DNA of 64,000 bases. It comes from Arthrobacter sp. MMS18-M83 (GTDB lineage: Bacteria > Actinomycetota > Actinomycetes > Actinomycetales > Micrococcaceae). Location: the NCBI RefSeq assembly GCF_026683955.1, contig NZ_CP113343.1, forward strand, positions 868,001-932,000, given 5' to 3'. Below the pieces are notes generated by a model that saw only the letters and a list, made by a program, of their open reading frames with translations, had not been told where the DNA came from and ran no database searches. Shown here piece by piece: positions 24,877 through 32,992 of this stretch (the first letter of the stretch is position 1; every line of letters starts with the position of its first letter). Both the position numbers and the translations under genes were made by a program.

Positions 24877-26063
24877 ACGATGGCGGAAATCCCCGTGATG
24901 GCCCGCCCAGTGACGAGGGTGTTGATTTCGTGGGTGCCTTCGTAGGAGTAGATTGCCTCGGCGTCGGCGAAGATCTTGGCCATCTCAAAGTCCGTGACAA
25001 TGCCGTTGCCGCCCAAGATGCCGCGGCCCAGGGCAACGCTTTCGCGCATGCGGGCTGTGGTGAAGGCTTTCGCCAGCGCGGATTGCTCGTCCTTGGCCAC
25101 GCCGGCATCCTCAAGCTGCGCGAGCCGGACCATCATGCCCATGGAGCTGACCGTGTTGCCCAGGATCTGCACGAGTTGTTGCTGGACCAATTGGAACGAA
25201 GCCAGGGGCCTCCCAAATTGGAGACGCTCTACCGCGTAGCGGCGTGCAACGTCGAATGCCGCAAGCTGCTGCCCCACCGCTTGCCAGGCAACCGAGAGCC
25301 GCGTGACTTTGAGGACCTTGTTGGTATCCCTGAATCTGTTGGCATTGGCCAGCTTGAAGAAGTCGGGAATCACGACATTTTCGAGAGTGATATCGGCGTT
25401 CTGGACTGTGCGCAGCGAAATTTTGTTTTCGATCTTGGCGGCCTTGAATCCCGGGAGGCTAGTGTCCACCATGAAGCCTTTGACCTGGTTGTCGGCGAGG
25501 TCGCGGGCAAAGATCACCACCCAGTCGGAAAACGTGGCATTGCCGATCCAGCGCTTGGCTCCGTTGAGGATCCAGTTGTCGCCATCGCGCAGCGCGGTGG
25601 TCCGGGTGCCGCCCGCGACGTCCGAACCGCCCAGCGGTTCAGTCAGCCCAAAAGCTCCGATCTTCTTGAGCGAGTAGATGTCGGGCAGCCAGGCGTCCTG
25701 CTGCTCCTGGGACGCCAGGGCCTCGATGGACCCTGTGAACAAACCGTCGTGGACGCCCATGAACGTAGCAATCGAGGCATCGGCGCGGGTTGCCTCCGCA
25801 TGGACGAGGCCCGCAAACACATTGGAATAGCCTTGCCGTCTCACGGGGCTCACGAGGTCGATCTCAGCCAATTTGGGGATCAGCTCCATGGGGAACTCTC
25901 CCCGGTTCCAGCAGTCGACCGCAATCGGCTTGACCTCTCGGGAGAGGAAGGCCCTAATTTCGGCCAGCCGATCCTGCTCCTTGTCTGTGAGCAGTTGCTC
26001 GAAGCCATAGAAGTCGCCATCGGCGTACGGGAGGTTCTCGAGGTCGATTGCTGCCTTGGACAT
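24873..26063 (-). CDS. Acyl-CoA dehydrogenase, glutaryl-CoA dehydrogenase-like
   Basis: A 396-residue acyl-CoA dehydrogenase. Key segments are AFGLTEPLGGSDVAGGTRT, GAKRWIGNATFSDWVVIFAR, RYAVERLQFGRPLASFQL, LGGNGIVTDFEMAK and YSYEGTHEINTLVTGRAITG, the last containing the catalytic Glu region typical of glutaryl-CoA dehydrogenase-like enzymes. It is transcribed alone. A perfect GTTACT-N4-AGTAAC palindrome starts 18 bases upstream of its ATG, so it is probably controlled by a TetR-type fatty acid regulator encoded elsewhere. Its 3' end meets the convergent M23 gene at a shared CTAG. Confidence 0.9.
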   Translation of the reverse strand: MSKAAIDLENLPYADGDFYGFEQLLTDKEQDRLAEIRAFLSREVKPIAVDCWNRGEFPMELIPKLAEIDLVSPVRRQGYSNVFAGLVHAEATRADASIATFMGVHDGLFTGSIEALASQEQQDAWLPDIYSLKKIGAFGLTEPLGGSDVAGGTRTTALRDGDNWILNGAKRWIGNATFSDWVVIFARDLADNQVKGFMVDTSLPGFKAAKIENKISLRTVQNADITLENVVIPDFFKLANANRFRDTNKVLKVTRLSVAWQAVGQQLAAFDVARRYAVERLQFGRPLASFQLVQQQLVQILGNTVSSMGMMVRLAQLEDAGVAKDEQSALAKAFTTARMRESVALGRGILGGNGIVTDFEMAKIFADAEAIYSYEGTHEINTLVTGRAITGISAIV

Positions 26064-26080
26064 GGCGCTCCTTTGCGTAA

Positions 26081-26096
26081 GTTACTGATGAGTAAC
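26081..26096. promoter_or_regulatory. Perfect inverted repeat upstream of acyl-CoA dehydrogenase
   Basis: GTTACT-GATG-AGTAAC lies 18 bases before the start codon, a position overlapping or just after the promoter. It resembles operators of TetR-family repressors of acyl-CoA metabolism. The sequence differs from the GTTAGT...TAAC sites at 5237-5278 but is related in style. Confidence 0.55.
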
Positions 26097-26334
26097 ATAC
26101 CTCAACGCCAGCCTCAGCACAAGCAACCCATCCCGCCATGCAACGCCTCCACGAAGCAGGCGGGAGACCGATTCCCGGGCAATATCGCGGCCCCAGTCCC
26201 CCAGTTCCCGCTCCCCCTTGACAGTTCCCGTTAACCTCCATGCCCCCGGGTGTTGGTGGTTTGCACGGTGCGCTCCCAGCCCGCTCCCCTAGGTTGGCAG
26301 GGACATCGTTTCCCCAATCTAAGGACGATTTTCA

Positions 26335-27438
26335 ATGGCTGTTACACCCAACAAGCTCAAGCGCACCTCGATGGTACTGATGGGCGCGGCTGTTGCTGCC
26401 TCCACGATTGTGTCCGTGACATTGCCGGCCTCCGCTGCGGATGAGGGTGAAGGTCACGCCGCGCCGAGCGGTTACACCGTGAAGACCTTCTCCCCGGTCG
26501 GCACCGAGTCAGCACCTGACGACGTCACCCGGATGGGCGATTCAGTGTACGTATCGTTCCAGAATGGCGTTGGCCCTTTGGGTGAGCCGTCCGCAACCGG
26601 GATCACGGCCAGCACCGTGCAGCAGTTCAGCCTCGACGGCAAGCCCGGCAAGTCCTGGCAGATCACCGGCAAGGTTGATGGTCTTACAGCCGATCCGGAA
26701 CATCACCGTCTCCTCCTCACCGCCAACGAGGACGGCAACTCGAGCTTCTCAACCCTCAGCCCGGACCAGGCGAAGCCGCTGGCCACGTACACGTATTCGG
26801 GCCTCACCCACGGCGGCGGAACCGACGCGGTATCAGTCGTCAACGGCAAGATTCTCGTCAGCGCCTCGGCTCCTGCAGACACTTCGGCTCCTGCTGCCTA
26901 TTCCGTGGCGCTGGAAGGCACCACGGCCAAGCTGACGCCCCTTTTCAGCGACAATGCCACTGCGAAGGCGGCGAACGGCCCCCGAGCCGGAAAAGAAACC
27001 ACGCTGGCCCTCACGGACCCGGACTCCAACACCCTGGTTCCGGCTTCCGCTCCGCGGTTCAAGGACTCCTTCATGCTTGACGCACAAGGTGACCAACAGC
27101 TGATCTTCGCCTCCAACCCGGGCAGTGGCAAGCAAACTCTCCAGGTACTGTCGGTTGCCCAGCCCCTGGATGACACCGTGTTCGCGGCCCATTCCAACCA
27201 AACCCTGTTGGTCACCGATCCGAAGGACAACAAGGTGTTCTCCGTGACGGGTCCGTTCAAGGCAGGCCAGGCCGTCTCCACAGTGGTACCCGATGCGGGC
27301 CCGGCGTACCTGGCAAACCTTGACCTGAGCACTGGCACTCTCGCTCCTATCAAAGAACTGGCCGCCATTCACCCCAAAGGATTGATGTTCACCGACGGCG
27401 CTGAGGACAACTCGCACGACGGCCAGCGCTCCGAATAA
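26335..27438 (+). CDS. Secreted protein of unknown function
   Basis: A 367-residue protein with a clear Sec signal peptide (KLKRTSMVLMGAAVAASTIV, cleavage likely after LPASAA near residue 36). The mature part is Ser/Thr/Gly/Ala-rich with repeated short beta-strand-like stretches (SVYVSFQNGVGP, HHRLLLTANEDG, DAVSVVNGKILVSAS, LLVTDPKDNKVFSV), suggesting a beta-propeller of the kind that reports values over time, but no named family is recognised. It is a single gene with its own terminator. Confidence 0.78.
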   Translation: MAVTPNKLKRTSMVLMGAAVAASTIVSVTLPASAADEGEGHAAPSGYTVKTFSPVGTESAPDDVTRMGDSVYVSFQNGVGPLGEPSATGITASTVQQFSLDGKPGKSWQITGKVDGLTADPEHHRLLLTANEDGNSSFSTLSPDQAKPLATYTYSGLTHGGGTDAVSVVNGKILVSASAPADTSAPAAYSVALEGTTAKLTPLFSDNATAKAANGPRAGKETTLALTDPDSNTLVPASAPRFKDSFMLDAQGDQQLIFASNPGSGKQTLQVLSVAQPLDDTVFAAHSNQTLLVTDPKDNKVFSVTGPFKAGQAVSTVVPDAGPAYLANLDLSTGTLAPIKELAAIHPKGLMFTDGAEDNSHDGQRSE

Positions 27439-27448
27439 CGGTTACATC

Positions 27449-27493
27449 AAAGGAACCCCTGATCTGCGTTTCCGCAGGTCAGGGGTTCCTTTT
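27449..27493 (+). terminator. Rho-independent terminator (copy 1 of a repeated module)
   Basis: A 20-bp stem with one mismatch (27449-27468 with 27473-27492), TTTC loop and T-tract. Its core CCCCTGA...CGTTTCCGCAG.TCAGGGG recurs at 35238 and 49426. Confidence 0.85.
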
Positions 27494-27616
27494 CGGCAAG
27501 CTACCCGGGCCATGCAGGTTCACGTCGCCAGCTACTCCGGGACTCCGCGGCCTCGGCCGGCATAGCGACGATGACAGGGGATATCGGGGCCCATCCACGC
27601 TTCAGCTGTACCATTC

Positions 27617-27862
27617 CTATCCGGGCGGAACCCAGCCGGAAGGAACCCGGTGGCTGTCGGTTTGGCCACATCTTGGGCAGGTATAGCTTGCCGATGGCGA
27701 CCGGAGCCCGCTGCCGTCGACGGCGTAAACCGCGGGTACATACCCATGGACGATCAGGGAATAGCCGGGGCCGCAGCGCCCGCACGCCGGTACCCTGGGC
27801 GGCGCGGCGGGGACCCGGGAATGATGGGTTGTCGGTCGATGTTCTGCACGTGCAAGCGTCAT
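27617..27862 (-). CDS. Small zinc-ribbon-like protein
   Basis: An 81-residue protein with two C-x2-C knuckles, ACGRCGPGY near residue 29 and YTCPRCGQTDSHRVPSGW near residue 60, a layout typical of a zinc ribbon. ATG 27862 is preceded by GAGGGA at proper distance. A role is not known; such proteins may bind nucleic acid or partner proteins. It is flanked on both sides by non-coding DNA, so confidence is moderate. Confidence 0.55.
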   Translation of the reverse strand: MTLARAEHRPTTHHSRVPAAPPRVPACGRCGPGYSLIVHGYVPAVYAVDGSGLRSPSASYTCPRCGQTDSHRVPSGWVPPG

Positions 27863-28192
27863 TGTCCCTCACGTTCTCTTCGTCCTATTCAAGAATCCGC
27901 TGTCGACAAGGTTTTTTGGGCGCTTGCCGGACCGGTTATCGCCCCACGAGGGCAAAACAGGGACGCGGGCGCTCCGATGAAGGAGACCGCCGGCGTGTGG
28001 TGGCCATCACCATACGTCAGGAATTCTTCAAAGGACATACCTCGGATAAAAGCGATGGTCCGCGATCAGTTAGCACGTGAAACGGTGGGGATGAAACTGG
28101 ACCCTAGGTGCGGTGCCTCGAGAGCCGTCTAGGATACCGTGCACGCCCCGGATAGTTTGGACAAGGTACAGGCCAGGAATGAAGGAGAACAC
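27863..28192. other. Intergenic region before haloacid dehalogenase gene
   Basis: About 330 bases with no ORF that looks coding. It should contain promoters for the two divergent genes. No repeat or RNA structure is obvious. Confidence 0.35.
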
Positions 28193-28876
28193 ATGAATAG
28201 CGCACCGTCAGTCGTAGTTTTTGACGTGAACGAAACGCTCTCGGACATGTCTCCAATGGGGGAGCGTTTCGCCGAAGCCGGCGCCCCCGCCGAGTTGGCT
28301 AAAATCTGGTTCGCCACGCTGTTGCGAGACGGCTTCGCCCTCACCGCCGCCGGCGACAAAGGCACCTTTGCCGACATCGGTGCGGAGGCCCTGCGCGGGC
28401 TCCTCGCCGGCGCAGGCATCGAGAAGGATCCGGAGATGGCGGTGAAGCACGTCATGGCAGGGCTGGCTGGGCTCGGCCTCCACCCTGATGTCCAGATCGG
28501 AGTCCGGGAACTACGGGCAGCGGGGTACCGGCTGGTCACCCTAACCAACGGCTCCGTCCAAGTCGCGGAAAAACTCTTCGGCGCAGCCGGGATGCGGGAC
28601 CAGTTCGAACGGCTGCTTTCCGTGGAAGACGCCCCGGCCTGGAAGCCTGCCCGGGCCGCCTACGACTACGCCGCCGCGGCCTGCGGAGTGACCTCCGAGC
28701 AGATGCTGCTGGTGGCCGTGCACCCCTGGGACATCCACGGCGCAGCCCGTGCCGGCCTCAGCACGGCATGGATCAACCGGACCGGGGCAAGGTACCCGAA
28801 TTATTTCGCCTCCCCCGACTACACGGTTGCTTCCCTGGAAGAACTCCCGGCCGCCCTGAGGACACCGGGAGCCTGA
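28193..28876 (+). CDS. Haloacid dehalogenase type II (HAD superfamily)
   Basis: A 227-residue HAD-superfamily hydrolase. Motif I is VVVFDVNETLSDM with the nucleophilic Asp near residue 11; LVTLTNGSVQVAEKLF gives motif II (Thr/Asn); the Lys of motif III is in DAPAWKPARAAYDYA; the C-terminal acidic motif appears as VAVHPWDIHGAARAG. The order and length match L-2-haloacid dehalogenases, which replace a halogen on a 2-haloalkanoate by hydroxyl; a phosphatase role is an alternative. ATG 28193 has AAGGAGA upstream and fits better than an earlier GTG-type start. Confidence 0.85.
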   Translation: MNSAPSVVVFDVNETLSDMSPMGERFAEAGAPAELAKIWFATLLRDGFALTAAGDKGTFADIGAEALRGLLAGAGIEKDPEMAVKHVMAGLAGLGLHPDVQIGVRELRAAGYRLVTLTNGSVQVAEKLFGAAGMRDQFERLLSVEDAPAWKPARAAYDYAAAACGVTSEQMLLVAVHPWDIHGAARAGLSTAWINRTGARYPNYFASPDYTVASLEELPAALRTPGA

Positions 28877-29000
28877 CCGTCCCTCCCGACGGGGCCCGCC
28901 CGGCCCCACGGTGGAAGGTGCAGACTGGGGGCAGACCCATACATGAGGCACCGCTGCCGGCATGGCGCGGTGGTTCATTCGTACGACTTTGGAGGATTTC

Positions 29001-30434
29001 ATGGCTGAAACACCGTTCGATCTGGCCGTCATCGGCTCCGGCGGCGGAGCCTTCGCGGCCGCCATCCGAGCCACCAACCTCGGCAAAAGTGTCCTGATGG
29101 TTGAGCGTTCCACCGTCGGCGGCACCTGCGTGAACACCGGATGTGTTCCCTCCAAGGCACTCCTCGCGGCGGCAGAGGCCAGGCATGTTGCTCTGAACGC
29201 ATCCGGTCGGTTCCCCGGCATCAGCACCTCCGCCGTGGAAGTGGACATGGCCGGGCTGATCGGCGGGAAGCGTTCACTGGTGGAGACGATGCGTTCGGAT
29301 AAATACATAGACCTGATCGAGAACTACGGCTGGGAGCTGCGCCAGGGAAATGCCGTATTCGCCGGCGGCCACGACGATCCGGTTCTGGAAATCACCGGGC
29401 CGGACGGGGCGCGTGAATCGATCGGGGCGGCACACTATCTGGTGGCCACCGGTTCGGCCTCCTGGGCGCCCCCGATCGAGGGACTGGCGGACCTGGACTA
29501 TCTGACGTCCACCACGGCGATGGAACTGGAGGAGGTGCCCGAATCCCTGCTGGTCATCGGCGGTGGCTACGTGGCCCTCGAACAGGCCCAACTCTTCGCC
29601 CGCCTCGGGTCCAAGGTCACCATGCTGGTCCGCTCCCGTCTGGCCTCGGCGGAGGAACCAGACGCTTCCAGGGCCCTGAGGGAAGTTTTCGCCGATGAGG
29701 GCATTCGGGTCGTTCGCCGGGCGGCTGTGTCCTCCGTGCGCGTGGACCCCTCCACTGGCGGGATTGTCGCGAGCGCGACAGTGTCCGGCCGGCAGGAGGA
29801 ATTCCGTTCCGCAAGGCTGCTTGTCGCCACGGGGCGGCGCCCTGTGACCGCGGGACTGAACCTGGCCGCCGTCGGCGTGAAAACCGGGGACGGCGGCGAA
29901 ATTCTGACGGACAACCGGCTTAACAGTTCGAATGCGCGGATATGGGCGGCCGGAGACGTGACCGGACACCGCGAATTCGTCTACGTCGCAGCCGCCCAGG
30001 GCTCCGTGGCGGTGGAGAACGCGTTCAACAACGCGGGTCGAGAGATCAACTACCGGAACCTGCCCCGGGTCGCTTTCACCACCCCGGCCTTGGCAAGGGT
30101 GGGCATGACGGACAAGGAAGCCAACGAGGCCGGGATTCGGTGCGAGTGCCGGGTCCTGCCCCTGGAATACGTGCCCCGGGCCCTGGTGAATAGGGACACC
30201 CGGGGATTCATCAAGATAGTTGCTGACGCCGACACCGGACGGATCGTGGGAATCACCGCCGTCGCGAAGGACGCCGGGGAACTGGCCGCGGCCGGCGTCT
30301 ACATCCTCGAGGCCGGGATGACCGTGGAGCAGGTCGCGAACTTGTGGAGCCCTTACCTGACGATGGCCGAAGGCATCAAGATCGCAGCCCAGTCCTTCAC
30401 CACGGACGTCTCCAAACTCTCCTGCTGCGCCTGA
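29001..30434 (+). CDS. merA: Mercury(II) reductase-like flavoprotein
   Basis: A 477-residue pyridine nucleotide-disulphide oxidoreductase. It has an FAD fingerprint (AVIGSGGGAFAAAI), the redox disulphide GGTCVNTGCVPSKAL, a second Rossmann motif (LLVIGGGYVALEQAQ), and the C-terminal vicinal cysteines VSKLSCCA that deliver Hg(II) to the active site in MerA. It lacks the N-terminal HMA domain, as many actinobacterial MerA proteins do. ATG 29001 has TTTGGAGGA upstream. No merR, merT or merB is nearby, so mercury resistance is plausible but not proven. Confidence 0.83.
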   Translation: MAETPFDLAVIGSGGGAFAAAIRATNLGKSVLMVERSTVGGTCVNTGCVPSKALLAAAEARHVALNASGRFPGISTSAVEVDMAGLIGGKRSLVETMRSDKYIDLIENYGWELRQGNAVFAGGHDDPVLEITGPDGARESIGAAHYLVATGSASWAPPIEGLADLDYLTSTTAMELEEVPESLLVIGGGYVALEQAQLFARLGSKVTMLVRSRLASAEEPDASRALREVFADEGIRVVRRAAVSSVRVDPSTGGIVASATVSGRQEEFRSARLLVATGRRPVTAGLNLAAVGVKTGDGGEILTDNRLNSSNARIWAAGDVTGHREFVYVAAAQGSVAVENAFNNAGREINYRNLPRVAFTTPALARVGMTDKEANEAGIRCECRVLPLEYVPRALVNRDTRGFIKIVADADTGRIVGITAVAKDAGELAAAGVYILEAGMTVEQVANLWSPYLTMAEGIKIAAQSFTTDVSKLSCCA

Positions 30435-30525
30435 CCCCTACCCCGTTCACACCGGAAGACCTGGAGCGCGTCGCTTAATGGCGGCACCTTCAGTCTGAAA
30501 GGCCGGGGCATCCTCGCCACAGATA

Positions 30526-31005
30526 GTGCGTTATAAGCGCTGTGGCGAACAGAGGGAGACTGCCGGAGTCACCGGAGACGTCCTGGGCTCGCAGCGGTGC
30601 GACTGCGGGCCTCAACTCCGCGAAGCGGCCGAGAGGATCACTGTCGAGGGTGGCTTCCTGCTGTACCTGAGGCAAGAAGGAAGGAGCATCGGGCTCTACG
30701 AGAAGCTTGACGCCTACTCCCTCCAGGACCGGGGGCTGGACACCTACGCCGCCAACCTCGCTCTTGGCCACGGCGAAGACGAGCGGGACTACCGTGCCGC
30801 AGCCCAGATGCTGCTCGCTGTCGGGGTGGATCGGATCCGGTTGCTGAGCAACAACCCCGACAAGGCCATCCAGCTCGAGGCAAACGGCATCGCCGTGGCC
30901 GAGCGCGTGCACACCGCTGTCCACCTCTCCCCCGCAAATGCCCGGTACCTGACCGCGAAGCGCGACCATACCGACCATACGATTGACCTCGGGCCAGTCC
31001 AGTAG
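30526..31005 (+). pseudogene. GTP cyclohydrolase II (ribA) fragment, 5' truncated
   Basis: The C-terminal three quarters of a GTP cyclohydrolase II are clear (TGDVLGSQRCDCGPQL, FLLYLRQEGRSIGLYEKL, GLDTYAANLALGHG, RIRLLSNNPDKA). The family's upstream segment containing the first zinc-binding Cys and the substrate Arg is missing, and the residues before TGDVLG are unrelated. The frame is otherwise intact for 159 residues. Without the third zinc ligand it should be inactive. It lies in a stretch of broken genes. Confidence 0.75.
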
Positions 31006-31039
31006 CCCTTGACGGTAGCCTTGTCCGCGCAGGCCACCG

Positions 31040-31498
31040 CTAGACGCGTTCCGGAAAGGATTCGACTTTGGCGGGGTCCCGCCGGCTGGCTCCCCCGATC
31101 GCGGCGGACACGTTGGGGTTGGCCAGGACCCAGGCCACGGCCAGCGTGGCCAGCGGCACGCCGAGGTCTTCAGCTATCGGTTTGAGCTTCTCCACCCGCT
31201 CCAGGACGAGTGGCTGAATGAACTTGTGCTCCGTCTTCAGCGCGCCGTCCTCGGAAGTGAAGCGCGACGACGACGGAACGGAACGGCCGCCGTCGTACTT
31301 TCCGGTCAGGGCGCCCTGGGCCAGCGGGGACCAGCACACTTGCGTGATCCCGAGTTCTTCGCATACGGGAACCACTTCGGCCTCGATGACACGCCACAGC
31401 ATGTTGTACTGCGGCTGGCTGGAAACCAGCTGGATGCCCAGCTCGGACGCCAGCGCCGCTCCAGCCCGGATTTCCTCCACGGTCCACTCGGAGACGCC
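31040..31498 (-). pseudogene. Aldo/keto reductase C-terminal fragment
   Basis: About 150 residues of the C-terminal half of an aldo/keto reductase: VSEWTVEEIRAGAALA, VSSQPQYNMLWRVIEAEV, VCWSPLAQGALTGKY, LAVAWVLANPNVSAAIGGAS. The catalytic Tyr and Lys in the N-terminal half are absent. At about 31498 the frame passes directly into a LacI-type sequence, so a deletion has fused two unrelated genes. Confidence 0.82.
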
Positions 31499-31890
31499 GC
31501 TTTCCAAGGCCTCGCGGTAGCCGATGAGCCGTTGCAAGGGGGGCACACCCCCAAAGTTGCTGTTTTCCTCATCGCGGATGCCGATGAACGCTATCCGCTC
31601 GTGGCCCAGGTTCAGCAGGTGCCTCGCGGCGTCCCGCCCGGCCCCGACGTTGTCCACGGACACGGATCCGATGCCGTGTCCTTCTGCACCGAGCAAGGCC
31701 ACCGTTGTCCTTGGGAGGCGAGCGATTCCAGTTCTTTCCCGCAGGGCCGAAGAGCCATGATGATGGCTCCGTCCGAGCGGCCGTGCAGGCGCGGGGATCC
31801 GAAGAATCGCTCACGCTGTCCAGGGGTGGCGAGCTCATAGAGAAGAACGTCATACCCGGCGTCGCGAAGCGTGTGTGTGGCCGCGCCCGG
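31499..31890 (-). pseudogene. LacI-family regulator fragment with frameshift
   Basis: Two pieces of one LacI-type ligand-binding domain lie in different frames: LRDAGYDVLLYELATPGQRE and SDGAIIMALRPCG on the right, then VALLGAEGHGIGSVSVDN and HLLNLGHERIAFIG after a frameshift near 31705. The helix-turn-helix and the C-terminal half are missing. The remainder is joined to the aldo/keto reductase fragment. Confidence 0.8.
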
Positions 31891-32079
31891 CCTTCCTGTC
31901 CGTACTCATCGCGCCGTCCCCGGCCACCGGCACCTGCGCCTATTGTCCGGTGGCCTCTTTGGCACCTAACTTGCCGCCTTGTCCCGAAGGATCCCTGGCG
32001 CGTTGCGGGAGATGTTGCTCAGGGAACAGGGCGTTTCTGTAGTGTTGGTCTTCGAGACCGAACGAAGGCGGGATGCTCT

Positions 32080-32799
32080 TTGAGCCGCAAGACACTTGTT
32101 GACGATGTTGTCGACGGGCTGCTCGATGACATCCTTGAGGGGAAACTCGGCCCCCACGATGCAATCCCCAGCGAGTTGGAGATCGCCGCCGCCTACGAGG
32201 TCAGCCGACTTACTGTGCGTGAGGCGCTCAAGGCGCTGCGGGCACAAAACATCCTGTACGTGAAGGCCGGCCGCGGTACGTTCGTGAACCCGGCCGACGC
32301 CTGGACGGGTCTCGGCGCGATTTTCAAGGCCGCCTCCCACGGAAGCGGCGCAGACCAGGTGTCGGTGGGCTTGATCGAGGTGCGGCGGATGGTGGAGACC
32401 GGGGCGGCAGGGCTCGCGGCGACGCGACATTCCCCGGAGGATGCGGACCGGATGCGGCAGTGCATCGCCGACATGAAAATCTCCCACGCCGCGGGTGACC
32501 TGGACCGCTTCGTGGCGGCCGACATCGGATTCCACGACGCCGTGCTCAAGGCGTCCGGCAATCCATTTGTCCGGGCACTCTTCGCCCAGTTGGGCCAGCT
32601 TCTGTACGCGGCCCGACGGGAAACCTCCGCCGTCCCCGAGATCCAGCTCCACGCCATCGACTACCACCAGCGCGTGCTGGACAGCATCCTCACCGGCGAT
32701 TCCGAACTCTCGCGGCGCGTCATGGACGAGCACATGGACCAGACGTACGAGGACTACGAGCGCTACGTGCACGGTACCAAGCCCGGACACAGGCAGTAG
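32080..32799 (+). CDS. FadR-type GntR-family regulator
   Basis: A 239-residue GntR/FadR protein: N-terminal winged helix (SELEIAAAYEVSRLTVREAL, GRGTFVNP) and an all-helical FCD ligand domain with the metal-binding residues of ADIGFHDAVLKASGN and HRVLDSI-like helices (YHQRVLDSILTGD). The TTG at 32080 has AAGGCGGGA upstream and gives the usual N-terminus; the longer frame upstream overlaps debris. It precedes an MFS transporter and a dehydrogenase and is the likely controller of both through the palindrome at 32885-32903. Confidence 0.87.
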   Translation: MSRKTLVDDVVDGLLDDILEGKLGPHDAIPSELEIAAAYEVSRLTVREALKALRAQNILYVKAGRGTFVNPADAWTGLGAIFKAASHGSGADQVSVGLIEVRRMVETGAAGLAATRHSPEDADRMRQCIADMKISHAAGDLDRFVAADIGFHDAVLKASGNPFVRALFAQLGQLLYAARRETSAVPEIQLHAIDYHQRVLDSILTGDSELSRRVMDEHMDQTYEDYERYVHGTKPGHRQ

Positions 32800-32884
32800 C
32801 TCCACGTCCAGGCCGCCACGCGAAAACTGTATTTCGATCCGAGTATTGACCCCCTGCTCACGGCATCGTATGATTTTCGTCATA

Positions 32885-32903
32885 TCAGATGTCTGACATC
32901 TGA
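32885..32903. promoter_or_regulatory. Perfect 19-bp palindrome, likely FadR/GntR operator
   Basis: TCAGATGTCTGACATCTGA is fully symmetrical around one base. It lies 86 bases after the regulator's stop and 90 bases before the MFS transporter start, where a promoter is expected. GntR/FadR proteins bind sites of this size. Confidence 0.7.
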
Positions 32904-32992
32904 CTCAATTAGATCGAATGATTCCCTCACATCCCCTGGATTCCCCGCTGAGCGCAGTTGCCGGTGCGGATCCGACAGACAGAAGGTCAAAG

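Noticed and set aside
24877..26234. Continuation of the M23 frame to 26234 as a real protein
   Set aside because: Entirely antisense to a well-conserved acyl-CoA dehydrogenase and without any motif.
27571..28132. Forward-strand frames of 160-170 codons
   Set aside because: Arg/Pro-rich, no family similarity; the reverse strand has the better-supported zinc-ribbon frame.
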